64,000 nt of DNA from Eshraghiella crossota (GCF_025148445.1 NZ_CP102270.1:1178001-1242000); one strand, 5' to 3'. Shown: positions 1 to 9,521, numbered from the stretch's first letter. A program made the numbers and translations. The notes: generated by a model from the letters alone, not told the origin.

Positions 1-85
1 ATATAAAGGTGATGGTGTTGTTTTATATGCAATGGATATAAAAGGTGCAAAAAAACCTGAAGATGATCTGGTATATTTTAATTAA
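1..85 (+). CDS. 3' end of an unidentified protein (partial)
   Basis: An open frame runs in from the left edge and stops with TAA at 83-85. Only the last 27 or so residues are visible (ending in DDLVYFN), rich in Lys and Asp. They are too few to assign a family. The stop lies just before the ribosome binding site of the DUF885 lipoprotein gene, so the two are probably co-transcribed. Confidence 0.55.
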   Translation, partial: YKGDGVVLYAMDIKGAKKPEDDLVYFN

Positions 86-94
86 GAGGTGGAT

Positions 95-1858
95 ATGAAA
101 AAAATCAAGAGATTATTAGCAGCACTGCTTTGTGTAATCACAGTTGTATGTGCTACGGGATGTGGCGGACGTGCGATAAAACGCCGTAATACGGTAAGTG
201 ATTATGAAAAGCAGTTTGATGAGTATTGTGATAAGGTCTTCAAAAGCAGTCTTGAGCAGGAACCATTTTCATTAGTGTATACCTTATATGATTATGAACA
301 GTACGGTATTGAGGTCAGTGACGATGACAAAACATTAGGTGTTATGGATTACGATTCGTATGTGGAATCGTATGAACGCTCAGAACAGGAACTTGAAGAA
401 CTTAATAACTTTGACAGAAACAGACTGTCCACAGAAAGGCAGCATACGTATGATACTCTTGTATGGTTATATGATACAAATCTTGAATTTAAAGACGGTT
501 ATTATATGCAAAGGGCAATCGGGGCAGGTTCCGGTTTTATATGTAACCTTGTAACCAATTTTACAGAGTACTGCTTCAGAAGAGAACAGGATGTAAAGGA
601 CTACTTTTTATATATGGAAAGTATCCCACCTTACTATGAAAGTTATATAAAATTCTGCAACGAACAGGCAGAAAAGGGTCTGTTCGTAAATGATGATGTA
701 ATTGAACAGAATATCGAATATTGCGACAAAATGATTGATACAGATGCAAAAGTATACATTGATACTTTTGAAAGCAGGATAAAATCTCTTGATTTAAGTG
801 ATTCCGATAAAGAAGCTTATATTGAAAAAAACAAAGAATATGTGCAGAAGTATGTTATACCTATGTATAAGGATTCAAAGTCTGCACTTAAAAATTTACT
901 GGGAACAAGCAAGAATGAAAGAGGAATGGCAGGTTTCGGAGAAGAAGGAAAGAAATATTATGAAGCAATTGTCCGTGATAAGACAGGTTCCGATATGTCA
1001 ACAGAAGAAGTTATTGAGTATATCGATGCAAAAATAAAAGCTCTTTATCTTGATTTATACAGTTTAATGACTTCTAATCCTGATATTCTTGATCAGTACG
1101 ATAAATTCGAGATAAGCATAACAGATCCTGATGAGGTAATGAAATTTATTATCTCAAAGATGGGTGATGATTTTCCGGAACCGGTAACTACAGATTACAA
1201 TATAGAATACCTTGATAAAAGCAGCGAGGTAGAAACTACTATGGCATATTATATAACGCCTCCTATTGATAATATAGGCATTAATAACATTAAAATTAAT
1301 GGTAGTGCGTTGGCTGACAATACGATTCAGACCTATGTGTCAATTGCACATGAAGGCATTCCCGGTCATATGATGCAGTATACAAGTTTTTTTAACAATG
1401 AGAATATCAGTAATGTAAGAAAATATGCCGGAATTATTGCTCCATCAGAGGGCTGGGCACAGTATGCTTCGCTTAATACCCTTGAATATATAGTTGAAGA
1501 AGAGGGCTATAAAAAAGATTTAGCCGAAATCATAGCTATTGATGAAAGAATAGGATATCTTATACAGACAAGGTTTGACCTTGGCGTCAATTACGAAGAC
1601 TGGGATTTAGATGATGCAAATGCCTATGCTAACGGTATGTACGATGAAGAAGTTGTTAAGATATTGTACGATGCAGTTGTAGGTGACCCGGGAGAAATCA
1701 TTCCGTATGCTTACGGTACTGAGTATATGTACGATTTAAGAGATGAATACTTTGATAAAAAGGGAAAAGACGTTAAGGGATTTAATACATTCATAATTAA
1801 TTCCGGTATACTTCCTTTCCCGTTATATGAAAAATATATGCAGGAATATTTAGATTAG
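95..1858 (+). CDS. DUF885 family lipoprotein, putative zinc peptidase
   Basis: A 587-residue exported lipoprotein. The N-terminus has Lys/Arg, a hydrophobic stretch and a lipobox ending in TGC at about residue 23, so it should be lipid-anchored outside the membrane. Near residue 419 it carries HEGIPGH, matching the HExxPGH signature of the DUF885 family, which is thought to be a metallopeptidase-like fold. A glutamate in the following PSEGWAQY segment is a plausible third zinc ligand. The in-frame GTG at 89 lies inside the ribosome binding site (AGAGGTGG, 86-92), so I chose the ATG at 95. Substrate is unknown; a role in peptide scavenging is an inference. The last 9 bases overlap the convergent protease gene. 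Confidence 0.85.
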   Translation: MKKIKRLLAALLCVITVVCATGCGGRAIKRRNTVSDYEKQFDEYCDKVFKSSLEQEPFSLVYTLYDYEQYGIEVSDDDKTLGVMDYDSYVESYERSEQELEELNNFDRNRLSTERQHTYDTLVWLYDTNLEFKDGYYMQRAIGAGSGFICNLVTNFTEYCFRREQDVKDYFLYMESIPPYYESYIKFCNEQAEKGLFVNDDVIEQNIEYCDKMIDTDAKVYIDTFESRIKSLDLSDSDKEAYIEKNKEYVQKYVIPMYKDSKSALKNLLGTSKNERGMAGFGEEGKKYYEAIVRDKTGSDMSTEEVIEYIDAKIKALYLDLYSLMTSNPDILDQYDKFEISITDPDEVMKFIISKMGDDFPEPVTTDYNIEYLDKSSEVETTMAYYITPPIDNIGINNIKINGSALADNTIQTYVSIAHEGIPGHMMQYTSFFNNENISNVRKYAGIIAPSEGWAQYASLNTLEYIVEEEGYKKDLAEIIAIDERIGYLIQTRFDLGVNYEDWDLDDANAYANGMYDEEVVKILYDAVVGDPGEIIPYAYGTEYMYDLRDEYFDKKGKDVKGFNTFIINSGILPFPLYEKYMQEYLD

Positions 1859-2731
1859 ATTCAGACACTTTTCAATGTTAAGGCGGCCAAATCCCTGGGT
1901 ATAACGGTCAAGGCCAAGATTATCCGCGGAATTTTTCAGTAATTCCTTAAAATTATTATTGGATAGTGTATTATCATACGAAAATATTAAAGCGGCGGCT
2001 CCGGCAACAATTGGTGTTGACATGGATGTGCCGCTTTTTTTTACATACCGGTTGCCGGGAGAACAGCTTGTTATATTATCACCCGGTACAACAATATCGG
2101 GTTTGGCAACATTGCAGAATGTCGGTCCTTTGCCGGAATATTTGAAATGTCCGTCATAAGAAGAATTGTCAAATTTGCAGGAACCAACGGTAATCACTTT
2201 TCTGCTTATTCCGGGTATGGTAATCGATTGATATGAAGGACCGTTATTTCCTGCAGATACAAGTACTGTAATTCCGTTGTCCCACATATTGTCAACAGCT
2301 TTTACAATATCACTTTTTTCTTCTGAACATGAGCTTGATTTTGTCCCGATAGATATGTTTACAATTCGTATATTATATTTATTTTTATTACGGATTATCC
2401 AGTCGGAGGCATTGATTATAGATTCACTTCTGCCATGACCTGATTTGTCAAGGACTTTAATTGGCAACAGGTAACAGTGTGGTGCGATTCCTTTATATTT
2501 TTTATTAACAATGCCTCTTCCTCCGATAATTCCGCAAATATGTGTACCATGGGAATTATCATCATAAGTATTTTTTCTGCCTGATACAAAATCTTTAAAA
2601 TAAATTATATTTTCTTTAATGTCTGTGTGGGGATAAGAACCGGAATCAAGCACGGCAACTGTTATGTTTTGTCCATTAATTCCTCTCTTATGGATTTCGT
2701 CAATATTTAATAAATGCCTTATTCTATCCAT
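1850..2731 (-). CDS. Subtilisin-like serine protease (S8 family)
   Basis: A 293-residue protein that is nearly all catalytic domain. The triad reads Asp29 in AVLDSG, His61 in HGTHICG and Ser236 in SGTSMSTP; the oxyanion Asn lies in SAGNNGP near residue 162. There is no signal peptide and no long propeptide: the catalytic Asp comes about 25 residues after the start, as in intracellular subtilisins (ISP/AprX type). It therefore probably acts in the cytoplasm or leaves by another route. It is a single gene, convergent with the DUF885 gene (9-base overlap) and divergent from the DUF1653 gene. Confidence 0.9.
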   Translation of the reverse strand: MDRIRHLLNIDEIHKRGINGQNITVAVLDSGSYPHTDIKENIIYFKDFVSGRKNTYDDNSHGTHICGIIGGRGIVNKKYKGIAPHCYLLPIKVLDKSGHGRSESIINASDWIIRNKNKYNIRIVNISIGTKSSSCSEEKSDIVKAVDNMWDNGITVLVSAGNNGPSYQSITIPGISRKVITVGSCKFDNSSYDGHFKYSGKGPTFCNVAKPDIVVPGDNITSCSPGNRYVKKSGTSMSTPIVAGAAALIFSYDNTLSNNNFKELLKNSADNLGLDRYTQGFGRLNIEKCLNLI

Positions 2732-2791
2732 AAATATACCAATTAATAATATATGTTTTGATATTTCATTATATTCTTTTTTTGGTTAATG

Positions 2792-2820
2792 TTGAAGACA
2801 ATGGGATGATGTGGTACAAT
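2792..2820 (+). promoter_or_regulatory. Sigma-A type promoter for the DUF1653 gene
   Basis: TTGAAG at 2792-2797 and TACAAT at 2815-2820 are separated by 17 bases. The next gene starts 30 bases downstream, behind a GTGAGGTG ribosome site. Confidence 0.6.
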
Positions 2821-2850
2821 TTATGAAATTGTTTGTGAGGTGACTTTATT

Positions 2851-3324
2851 ATGGAAAAAGACAGAAATTTGCATCCGGGAGATGTTTTTACGGATAAGGA
2901 CAGAAAATATCAGGTTATTGCTGTAGCATATCATGCAAAAAGCAATGAGAAGATGATAGTATACCAGCAGCTCTTTGATAATTTTAAAATACTTACAGAT
3001 ACTTTTGATGATTTTTTTAATCAGCCTGAGGCAGAAGTACATATTGAAATTCCTGCGGATGACAGAAAAGACAATGATGCTGACACCAAAGAGGATTTGA
3101 AAGGTGTTAATCCTGTACTTATGGGCTTTTTTGACAGAGATACCTGTACGGATAAAATAGAATATATTGCACAGGTAAGGGATAAACTGGATGACAGGTT
3201 AGTAAGTGATATAGCTGCGTCCATGGATATAACCATCGAGGAAGGTTCGTTGGATGATAAGATTGATTCTTTATTAATATGTCTCAGGACTAAAGCAAAA
3301 TATGAATGCAACAGATTCAGATAG
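2851..3324 (+). CDS. DUF1653-domain protein
   Basis: 157 residues. The first 50 resemble the DUF1653 domain: a basic/aromatic start, then DRKYQVIAVAYHAKSNEKMIVYQ, where the family usually has a KYEVLGVARHSETLE-like core. The remainder (about 75-157) is charged and helical and unfamiliar; it contains an MGFFD segment and a repeated acidic pattern. Cytoplasmic. Function of DUF1653 is not known; a small nucleic-acid or ligand-binding beta fold is possible but speculative. It is followed 9 bases later by the DUF2079 membrane protein and is probably in one transcript with it. Confidence 0.7.
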   Translation: MEKDRNLHPGDVFTDKDRKYQVIAVAYHAKSNEKMIVYQQLFDNFKILTDTFDDFFNQPEAEVHIEIPADDRKDNDADTKEDLKGVNPVLMGFFDRDTCTDKIEYIAQVRDKLDDRLVSDIAASMDITIEEGSLDDKIDSLLICLRTKAKYECNRFR

Positions 3325-3333
3325 AGGAGCAAT

Positions 3334-5118
3334 ATGAAAGAATTTAATAATAAATTTAAGGAAAATATGAACGAGATTTTTAAAAATCTCTCAATGGAAA
3401 AAGCAATAGTACGTCTGATTATTGCATGGTTATTTATTGTAATTCTGGAGCTTGCCAGAACCAGAAAAAATTTTGTATCGGCATTATACGCCGGTAAAGT
3501 TAATTTACCTATGTTCGTATGCCTTGTGATTCTTATATTTATTGCTTTATGCATGCTTGGAAGATTTAAATTGTTCAGATGGATAGAGATATATGCACCT
3601 ATGATACTGATAACCGCTTATGGATTTATGTCGGCGATGTATTGCAGAGATATAAGCTTTATTCTTGGAGTGTCGCTTTTTCTTGCGGCTTCAATAGTAT
3701 ATGCAGTTAATAAATGCACAAGCTTTTTTGAGATAAAAAACAGGATAAGCGTTGCCTTTATATATGCCATAGCTGCCAGCATTTTTATTATTTATGTTGG
3801 CGTAATTGCAATATTGAGGTACAAGACATACAGAAATCCTAATTTTGATTTCGGAATATGGTCGCAGATGTTTTATTATATGAAAAAATCCTTTGCACCA
3901 CTTACAACCTGTGAAAGACAGAATATAGGGCTTATGTCTCATTTCAGGGTGCATTTTTCACCTATTTATTACCTGTTTCTGCCGGTATATATAGTTTTTC
4001 CGTACCCTGTTACGCTTAATATATTACAGGTGCTTACACTTGCGTCTGCTATAATACCTGTATATTTATTGTGCAGGAAACGTAATCTCAGTAATGGAGC
4101 CACAGCATTATTTGGTATTATATTTGTACTTATTCCGGCATTGATATGTGGTACATTTTATGATTTACATGAAAATTGTTTCCTTGTTCCTATGATTTTA
4201 TGGCTTTTCTATTTTATAGAAAAGGATAATTTGAAGGGAATGATTATTTTTACAATACTTACCCTTTTAATTAAAGAAGATGCACCTGTATATGCGGCGT
4301 GCATAGGACTTTTCGTTATTGTAGGAAAGAAAAAATACAGGAATGGTGCGGTCATTTTTGTGACCTCGGTTGTGTATTTCCTTGTGGTTACGTATTTTAT
4401 GGGTAAATATGGACTGGGAATAATGGACAGCAGATTTACTAATTATATGGCAGATGCGTCCAAAGGCGGGCTTATTGATGTTATCAGAAATTTTATTACC
4501 AATCCGGCATATGTTGTGGAAGAGTGTTTCAAACCTGAAAAATTATCATTTATGTTTTATATGATTTTCCCTTTGGGATTTCTGCCTCTGGCATCAAAGA
4601 AGGTATCAGGACTTATTTTGTTCATACCTGTAATACTTGAGAATCTGGCATCCAATTATAAGTATCAATATTCAATCAATTTCCAGTATGTATTTGGAAC
4701 GGTTGCCATACTTACTTATCTTGCAATAGTTAATTATTCCGAGTTAGCCGAAAAAACAAGACGTTTTATGGCGGGCTTTGCAATCTGTATGGGAATAATC
4801 CTGCTGCCTGTATGTGCAATGCAGAAAAGTTATTATTTTGATATATACAGAACAGAGAAACAGTGGATTAATGACCTTGATGAAGCGATGGAAAGTATTC
4901 CGGATGATGCCTCGGTGGTTGCGTCAACATTTTTCCTGCCACATCTGTCAAACAGGGATTATATATATGAATATCCTTATGACAAAGGTGCAGATTATAT
5001 TGTGCTGGATTTAAGATTTGATGAGGTAAAAGAAGAAGATATTGACAATCTGATAAATTCAGGTTATGAGCAGGTAAAAAAGATCAGAAGTTTATATGTG
5101 ATTTTAAGAAAAAAATAA
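3334..5118 (+). CDS. DUF2079 polytopic membrane protein
   Basis: 594 residues with about a dozen hydrophobic segments. After a cytoplasmic, charged N-terminus of about 25 residues come membrane spans; the region around 165-215 (NPNFDFGIWSQMFYYM and HFRVHFSPIYYLFLP) matches the conserved DUF2079 core. The acidic residues in this first large outside loop recall those of GT-C glycosyltransferases, so a role in transferring a lipid-linked sugar is possible, but it is not proven for this family. The C-terminal 90 residues form a soluble domain. The start ATG has a clear AGAGGAG site at 3323-3329. Confidence 0.8.
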   Translation: MKEFNNKFKENMNEIFKNLSMEKAIVRLIIAWLFIVILELARTRKNFVSALYAGKVNLPMFVCLVILIFIALCMLGRFKLFRWIEIYAPMILITAYGFMSAMYCRDISFILGVSLFLAASIVYAVNKCTSFFEIKNRISVAFIYAIAASIFIIYVGVIAILRYKTYRNPNFDFGIWSQMFYYMKKSFAPLTTCERQNIGLMSHFRVHFSPIYYLFLPVYIVFPYPVTLNILQVLTLASAIIPVYLLCRKRNLSNGATALFGIIFVLIPALICGTFYDLHENCFLVPMILWLFYFIEKDNLKGMIIFTILTLLIKEDAPVYAACIGLFVIVGKKKYRNGAVIFVTSVVYFLVVTYFMGKYGLGIMDSRFTNYMADASKGGLIDVIRNFITNPAYVVEECFKPEKLSFMFYMIFPLGFLPLASKKVSGLILFIPVILENLASNYKYQYSINFQYVFGTVAILTYLAIVNYSELAEKTRRFMAGFAICMGIILLPVCAMQKSYYFDIYRTEKQWINDLDEAMESIPDDASVVASTFFLPHLSNRDYIYEYPYDKGADYIVLDLRFDEVKEEDIDNLINSGYEQVKKIRSLYVILRKK

Positions 5119-5140
5119 CATATTTATTTTGGTATATTAG

Positions 5141-5169
5141 TTGAAAAATAACATACAATAGAGTATACT
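5141..5169 (+). promoter_or_regulatory. Promoter of the 6S RNA gene
   Basis: TTGAAA (5141-5146), a 17-base spacer and TATACT (5164-5169). Transcription would begin near 5176, about 20 bases before the conserved 5' stem of the RNA. No open frame follows, which fits a small-RNA promoter. Confidence 0.7.
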
Positions 5170-5175
5170 TAAGAT

Positions 5176-5376
5176 AACTTAATAAATGATTTATGTTTCC
5201 TGGAATGTTCGATACTCCTATAGTTTTGATCCTACATTTGACTAAAGGGATTCCTATATTTTTAAGCGGATGTCAGGCCTCCGGATGCAGTGGAAGGCAG
5301 AAGCTTATGTGCGGTTACCCACCTGGCTACGGCTAGGCGTCAGAATCATAGGAACCGGCATTTTGGGTACATATAT
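5176..5376 (+). ncRNA. ssrS: 6S RNA
   Basis: A gene-free stretch with its own promoter and terminator. The 5' side holds CCTGGAATGTTCGATAC (from 5199), which matches the closing-stem and GTTCG signature of bacterial 6S RNA. The 3' side holds GGAACCGGCATTTTGGG (5351-5367). CCTGGAATG (5199-5207) pairs with CATTTTGGG (5359-5367) over nine base pairs including G-U pairs, forming the terminal stem; the roughly 150 bases between would form the open central bubble and apical arm. 6S RNA binds sigma-A RNA polymerase and mimics an open promoter, which lowers housekeeping transcription in stationary phase. Exact ends are estimated. Confidence 0.8.
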
Positions 5377-5382
5377 TAAGAT

Positions 5383-5412
5383 AGACCTGGATTTATTTCA
5401 GGTCTATTTTTT
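5383..5412 (+). terminator. Rho-independent terminator of 6S RNA
   Basis: AGACCTG (5383-5389) pairs with CAGGTCT (5399-5405), followed by ATTTTTTT. Confidence 0.85.
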
Positions 5413-5459
5413 TATCCTTAATAATACAATAAAAAAGGACTAACTATCTTGGAGGTTGT

Positions 5460-7763
5460 ATGAGTAAAAAAGGTAAAATAATATTATTTGTAATAACAGT
5501 AATATCAGTTCTGCTTATGTCGGCATTTATTATTTTTTTTATAGATAACAGTAATAATCGTTGCATTTCCGTGGCGAGGGCTTCTAAAATGCTTGCATTG
5601 CTTGAGAGTGATAAAACAACTATAAACAGCTATTCGGATGGGAATGATGACAGATGGTATTATAAGTATATGAATTATTGTCAGAAAAACGGACTTACAG
5701 AAAAGGATAAAATAAAAAAAATATATAACAGGGCATATACATATGGTGATTTAAGGTATTATCTTAATTCAAAAAAGATAAGCATCAAAGATGTTGAAGA
5801 AGCAACTGATATTAATCTGGAAAAACATAAAGACAGGGAATATATATCGGATGCGGATTTTAAAAGAGTTTATGATTATTTTATAGTAAAGTCCGGTAAC
5901 GGCAATGTACATACAGAAGAAATTACCATACTGGGAACCAATGATACCCTTGAGGGTGTGGGAAAGTGGCAATTACATACCAATAAGGGTATATATTATG
6001 CCGAAGGCATTAATATGGATAAATATGTTGATACACTTATACAGGTGTATGTAAGGGATAAAGAAATATTGTCTGTATCCATAAAAATAAGTGATGAAAT
6101 AGTGTATGAAAATGTGTATTTTGAAAAAGGCGAAGGCAATACAATTACAGCTTATGTGGGAAAAACAAGACGTGTGTTTAATGTAGGAAGTCTTGACAAA
6201 AATTTTTCATCCTGTGTGGGAGATATTAAGATGAATAAGGGAGTTGTAACCTCGGTTGTATTAAAGCAGGATACAATTAACGGAAAAGTCCTTATGATAG
6301 ATGGGGATAAAGTAGAACTTGAGAATTACGGAGTATTATACCTGGATGATAATTTCCATGTGTACACAACATACGGCATCATCGAGGAAACAGACATAGA
6401 AAATATTCTTGTAGGTTATAATATTACCGATTTTGTTATAGCAGGGAAAAAAGTATGTGCAGCAGTAATTTCCGAACCTATGGTAGCTGATAATATAAGG
6501 GTAATGATAATGACAACTGGATTTACCTCGCTTTTTCATGAGCGTGTGTCAGTTAAGGCTACGGGAGATTATATTGTAAAATACGGTGATGTTGAGGAAG
6601 TTCATAAAGGAACAGAAATAGTTGACATATATCCTGAAAGCGGATATCTCTCTATGGGAAGGATAAGTATTACAACCGTTAATAAAGAAGATAAAATAAC
6701 AATTCTTAATGTTAATAAATCTTACGGAAATCCCTCATACAGGGGAGATATTGAAATTGCATTATATGATGAGGGTCTTGTAATAATTAATGAGGTACCT
6801 ATTGAGGAATATCTATATGCGGTTGTTCCAAGTGAAATGCCGGTAAGATTCGGGGTGGAAGCATTAAAAGTTCAGGCAGTATGTGCGAGAAGTTACGCAT
6901 ATAAGCAGCTTATGAATAATTCTTACGGAAAATATGGGGCACATGTGGATGACAGTGTTAATTTCCAGGTATATAACAATGTTGAGGAAAAGGATGACAG
7001 CATAAGGGCTGTTAAGGAAACGTATGGGCAGGTAGAAGCTTTCAATGGTAAACCAATAACAACTTATTATTATTCCACTTCCTGCGGGCATACATCTGAT
7101 ATGTCGGTGTGGGGTGGGGACAATGGCGGAACTCCATATCTTACTTCAAAGAAAGTAAATAATTCAGGCGAAAAAACGGATTTATCCGACGAAGAAAATT
7201 TCAGAAAATATATTAACATGGTAAATGAAAATGATTATGATTACGGTTTTGGATATTACAGATGGAAGATAAATATATCATCGGATGACCTTTCGATAAG
7301 TATCAATGAGAATTTATACGGAAGATATTGTGCAAGTCCCGGAAATATTTTTGTAAAGAAAAATGATACATGGGTATCGGAAGAAGTAAGAAATATTGGT
7401 AAACTTGAAGAAATAAGGGTGGTAAAACGTACATCCGGCGGTGCAATATCTGAAATAGTCCTTAAAGGAACGGATGCAGAGATTCTTGTGAAAAACGAGC
7501 TTAATATCAGATATTTACTATGTCCGAGAAATAATCCGATTACATTATTAAAGGGAGATACGACAACATTTTACATACTGCCAAGTTCATATTGTATTTT
7601 TGATAAAACAGAGAACGGATATCTGATTACGGGAGGCGGGTACGGACACGGAATAGGAATGAGCCAGAATGCCGTATCAAACATGGTACAGACCGGAATG
7701 ACGTATGATGAAATACTTAAATTCTTTTATGAAGGTTCAGAAATCATTAATGTTTATGAGTGA
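5460..7763 (+). CDS. SpoIID/LytB-domain protein, membrane-anchored
   Basis: 767 residues: an uncleaved signal or membrane segment (6-28), a long N-terminal part of about 390 residues with beta-rich repeats that I do not recognise, and a C-terminal SpoIID/LytB domain (about 430-760). The domain shows VVPSEMP with the likely catalytic Glu459, then QAVCARSYAYKQL, STSCGHTSDM and GGGYGHGIGMSQNA, all typical of the family. SpoIID is a lytic transglycosylase that trims glycan strands whose peptides have been removed. At more than twice the length of sporulation SpoIID this is probably a vegetative relative acting on the cell wall. Monocistronic, downstream of 6S RNA; its 3' end overlaps the convergent yihY-like gene by 17 bases. 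Confidence 0.85.
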   Translation: MSKKGKIILFVITVISVLLMSAFIIFFIDNSNNRCISVARASKMLALLESDKTTINSYSDGNDDRWYYKYMNYCQKNGLTEKDKIKKIYNRAYTYGDLRYYLNSKKISIKDVEEATDINLEKHKDREYISDADFKRVYDYFIVKSGNGNVHTEEITILGTNDTLEGVGKWQLHTNKGIYYAEGINMDKYVDTLIQVYVRDKEILSVSIKISDEIVYENVYFEKGEGNTITAYVGKTRRVFNVGSLDKNFSSCVGDIKMNKGVVTSVVLKQDTINGKVLMIDGDKVELENYGVLYLDDNFHVYTTYGIIEETDIENILVGYNITDFVIAGKKVCAAVISEPMVADNIRVMIMTTGFTSLFHERVSVKATGDYIVKYGDVEEVHKGTEIVDIYPESGYLSMGRISITTVNKEDKITILNVNKSYGNPSYRGDIEIALYDEGLVIINEVPIEEYLYAVVPSEMPVRFGVEALKVQAVCARSYAYKQLMNNSYGKYGAHVDDSVNFQVYNNVEEKDDSIRAVKETYGQVEAFNGKPITTYYYSTSCGHTSDMSVWGGDNGGTPYLTSKKVNNSGEKTDLSDEENFRKYINMVNENDYDYGFGYYRWKINISSDDLSISINENLYGRYCASPGNIFVKKNDTWVSEEVRNIGKLEEIRVVKRTSGGAISEIVLKGTDAEILVKNELNIRYLLCPRNNPITLLKGDTTTFYILPSSYCIFDKTENGYLITGGGYGHGIGMSQNAVSNMVQTGMTYDEILKFFYEGSEIINVYE

Positions 7764-8601
7764 TATCGGTTGCTTCTTTAATTGATGAGCCCGCATTCCA
7801 TTGCTCAACATACAGATTGATTTCCGCACCCATAAGAAAAATGTACATACATACATAAAGCCAGAGCATAACACAGACAATGGTAGTAAGACTTCCATAA
7901 ATTTCTGAAAGCCGTGACGAATATTTAAAGTACAAAGAGAAGAAAAAAGAAAAACCTGTCCAGCCAACTGCTGAAAATAATGCTCCCGGAAACTGACGTT
8001 TGATTTTGGTATGTCTGTTAGGAATTGCAACGTAAAGGAATGTAAAAAGCACCGTAAGCACAAATATTACTATTAATGCACGGAACGCAAGGATTTTATC
8101 AAGGATATCCGATATAACCGGGGCCTTGACCTTGAAAAAATCATTAATCCTGTAACCAAGTACATAAATTACAACGCACAATAAAATTATTACAAGGAAA
8201 ATAATGGTATATAAAATTGCATAAAGTCTTATTACAAACCAGTTCCTGTGTTCTTTGATATTGAATACGGCGTTTAAACCATCAATAAGAGACACAAAAC
8301 CTTTTCCGGCAGCCCATATAAGAGATATTCCGGAGATAAGAATCATAGTGAAATTAGCATCTGTATACGCATCATGTATATGCTTCGTGGCTGTTGGAAC
8401 AAATGCAGAAGGTACAACATCATTGACAAAATTAAGAATCAGTTCTTCCGTAAGAGGAGTATATTTTACAATAAGCATAAGAAGAATAAGGCAGGGAATA
8501 AAGCTCATAATTATAAAAAGAGCCGACTCTGCCGCAAATGCATTAATCTTATCATGTTTAATTTTTGTGCTGATTGCTGCAATCGACGCAAAAAATTTCA
8601 T
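7747..8601 (-). CDS. YihY/BrkB family inner-membrane protein
   Basis: 284 residues with about six hydrophobic spans. The N-terminal half contains AAESALFIIMSFIPCLILL (about 24-42), close to the family's conserved AAA-x-x-FF-x-x-LS-x-x-P segment, and the C-terminal half contains the PGALFSAVGWTGFSFFFSLY motif. These proteins were once called ribonuclease BN, but they are membrane proteins of unsettled function (virulence factor BrkB family). Monocistronic; divergent from the phosphoesterase gene with a 119-base gap. Confidence 0.88.
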   Translation of the reverse strand: MKFFASIAAISTKIKHDKINAFAAESALFIIMSFIPCLILLMLIVKYTPLTEELILNFVNDVVPSAFVPTATKHIHDAYTDANFTMILISGISLIWAAGKGFVSLIDGLNAVFNIKEHRNWFVIRLYAILYTIIFLVIILLCVVIYVLGYRINDFFKVKAPVISDILDKILAFRALIVIFVLTVLFTFLYVAIPNRHTKIKRQFPGALFSAVGWTGFSFFFSLYFKYSSRLSEIYGSLTTIVCVMLWLYVCMYIFLMGAEINLYVEQWNAGSSIKEATDITHKH

Positions 8602-8720
8602 ATAATATCCTCATTTTCCTTAGTTTATATAAAGTATACGCAAAAATAATAAATATATCAATGGAAAAAATAAAGACTTTCTGATAAAATAAGATGGATT
8701 GACTTTTAGGAGATGTAATT

Positions 8721-9521
8721 ATGAGAAAAACTGATGTAACGGAATATGTAATAACAAGTGACAAATTTAACGAAGAATTTGAAGGATATAAGTTTGCATT
8801 GCTTACGGATTTACATGCTAACGGTTATGGAATAGATTTGCACTATGTTAACAAGATTATTAAAGAACAGAAGCCGGACGCAATACTTATTGCAGGAGAC
8901 ATGTTCAACAAATATGATGACAGAAATATCACGGATACGTCTAATTTTTTGTGTGCACTTGCAAACCATTATCCTGTTTTTTATTCACTGGGAAATCATG
9001 AATATAAAATGTTACTTGACCCTGAACGATATGGAATGTATTTTCCGGCATTATACAGATATCTTATGAATAACGGAATCTGTTTCCTTGAAGACGAGAC
9101 GGTATACCTTGATAAAGGAACAGAAAGAATAGCATTATCAGGTGTAAGCATTGATGAAGTCTTTTATAATTTTAATCATCCTGTAATGGGAAGCGGCCTT
9201 ATGGAGAAACATCTCGGAGTAGCGGACAGGAAAATGTTTAACCTGTTACTTGCACATAACCCGGAATATTTTATAAATTATGCAAAGTGGGGTGCGGACC
9301 TTACACTTTCGGGACATGTACACGGAGGCATAGTAAGGATTGGAAAAGCAGGCGTTCTTTCCACTAACGGAACACCTTTTCCTAAATATGACGGCAATAT
9401 ATACATGTCAAAGAGTGGTAAGAAAATGATTGTCAGCAGAGGAATGGGAACACATACCGTTAAGGTCAGAATTAATAACAGACCTGAACTTGTGATTGTT
9501 AAAATTCTTGCAAAGAAATAG
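8721..9521 (+). CDS. Calcineurin-like metallophosphoesterase
   Basis: 266 residues covering one metallophosphoesterase domain. The metal ligands appear in the expected order: TDLHAN (Asp30, His32), GDMFN, LGNHEY, LLAHNPE and SGHVHGG. It lacks the N-terminal signal or twin-arginine segment of YkuE, so it is probably cytoplasmic or loosely membrane-associated. The family includes UDP-2,3-diacylglucosamine hydrolase-like and general phosphodiesterases; the substrate cannot be read from sequence. The ribosome site AGGAGAT precedes the ATG by a normal distance. Confidence 0.9.
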   Translation: MRKTDVTEYVITSDKFNEEFEGYKFALLTDLHANGYGIDLHYVNKIIKEQKPDAILIAGDMFNKYDDRNITDTSNFLCALANHYPVFYSLGNHEYKMLLDPERYGMYFPALYRYLMNNGICFLEDETVYLDKGTERIALSGVSIDEVFYNFNHPVMGSGLMEKHLGVADRKMFNLLLAHNPEYFINYAKWGADLTLSGHVHGGIVRIGKAGVLSTNGTPFPKYDGNIYMSKSGKKMIVSRGMGTHTVKVRINNRPELVIVKILAKK

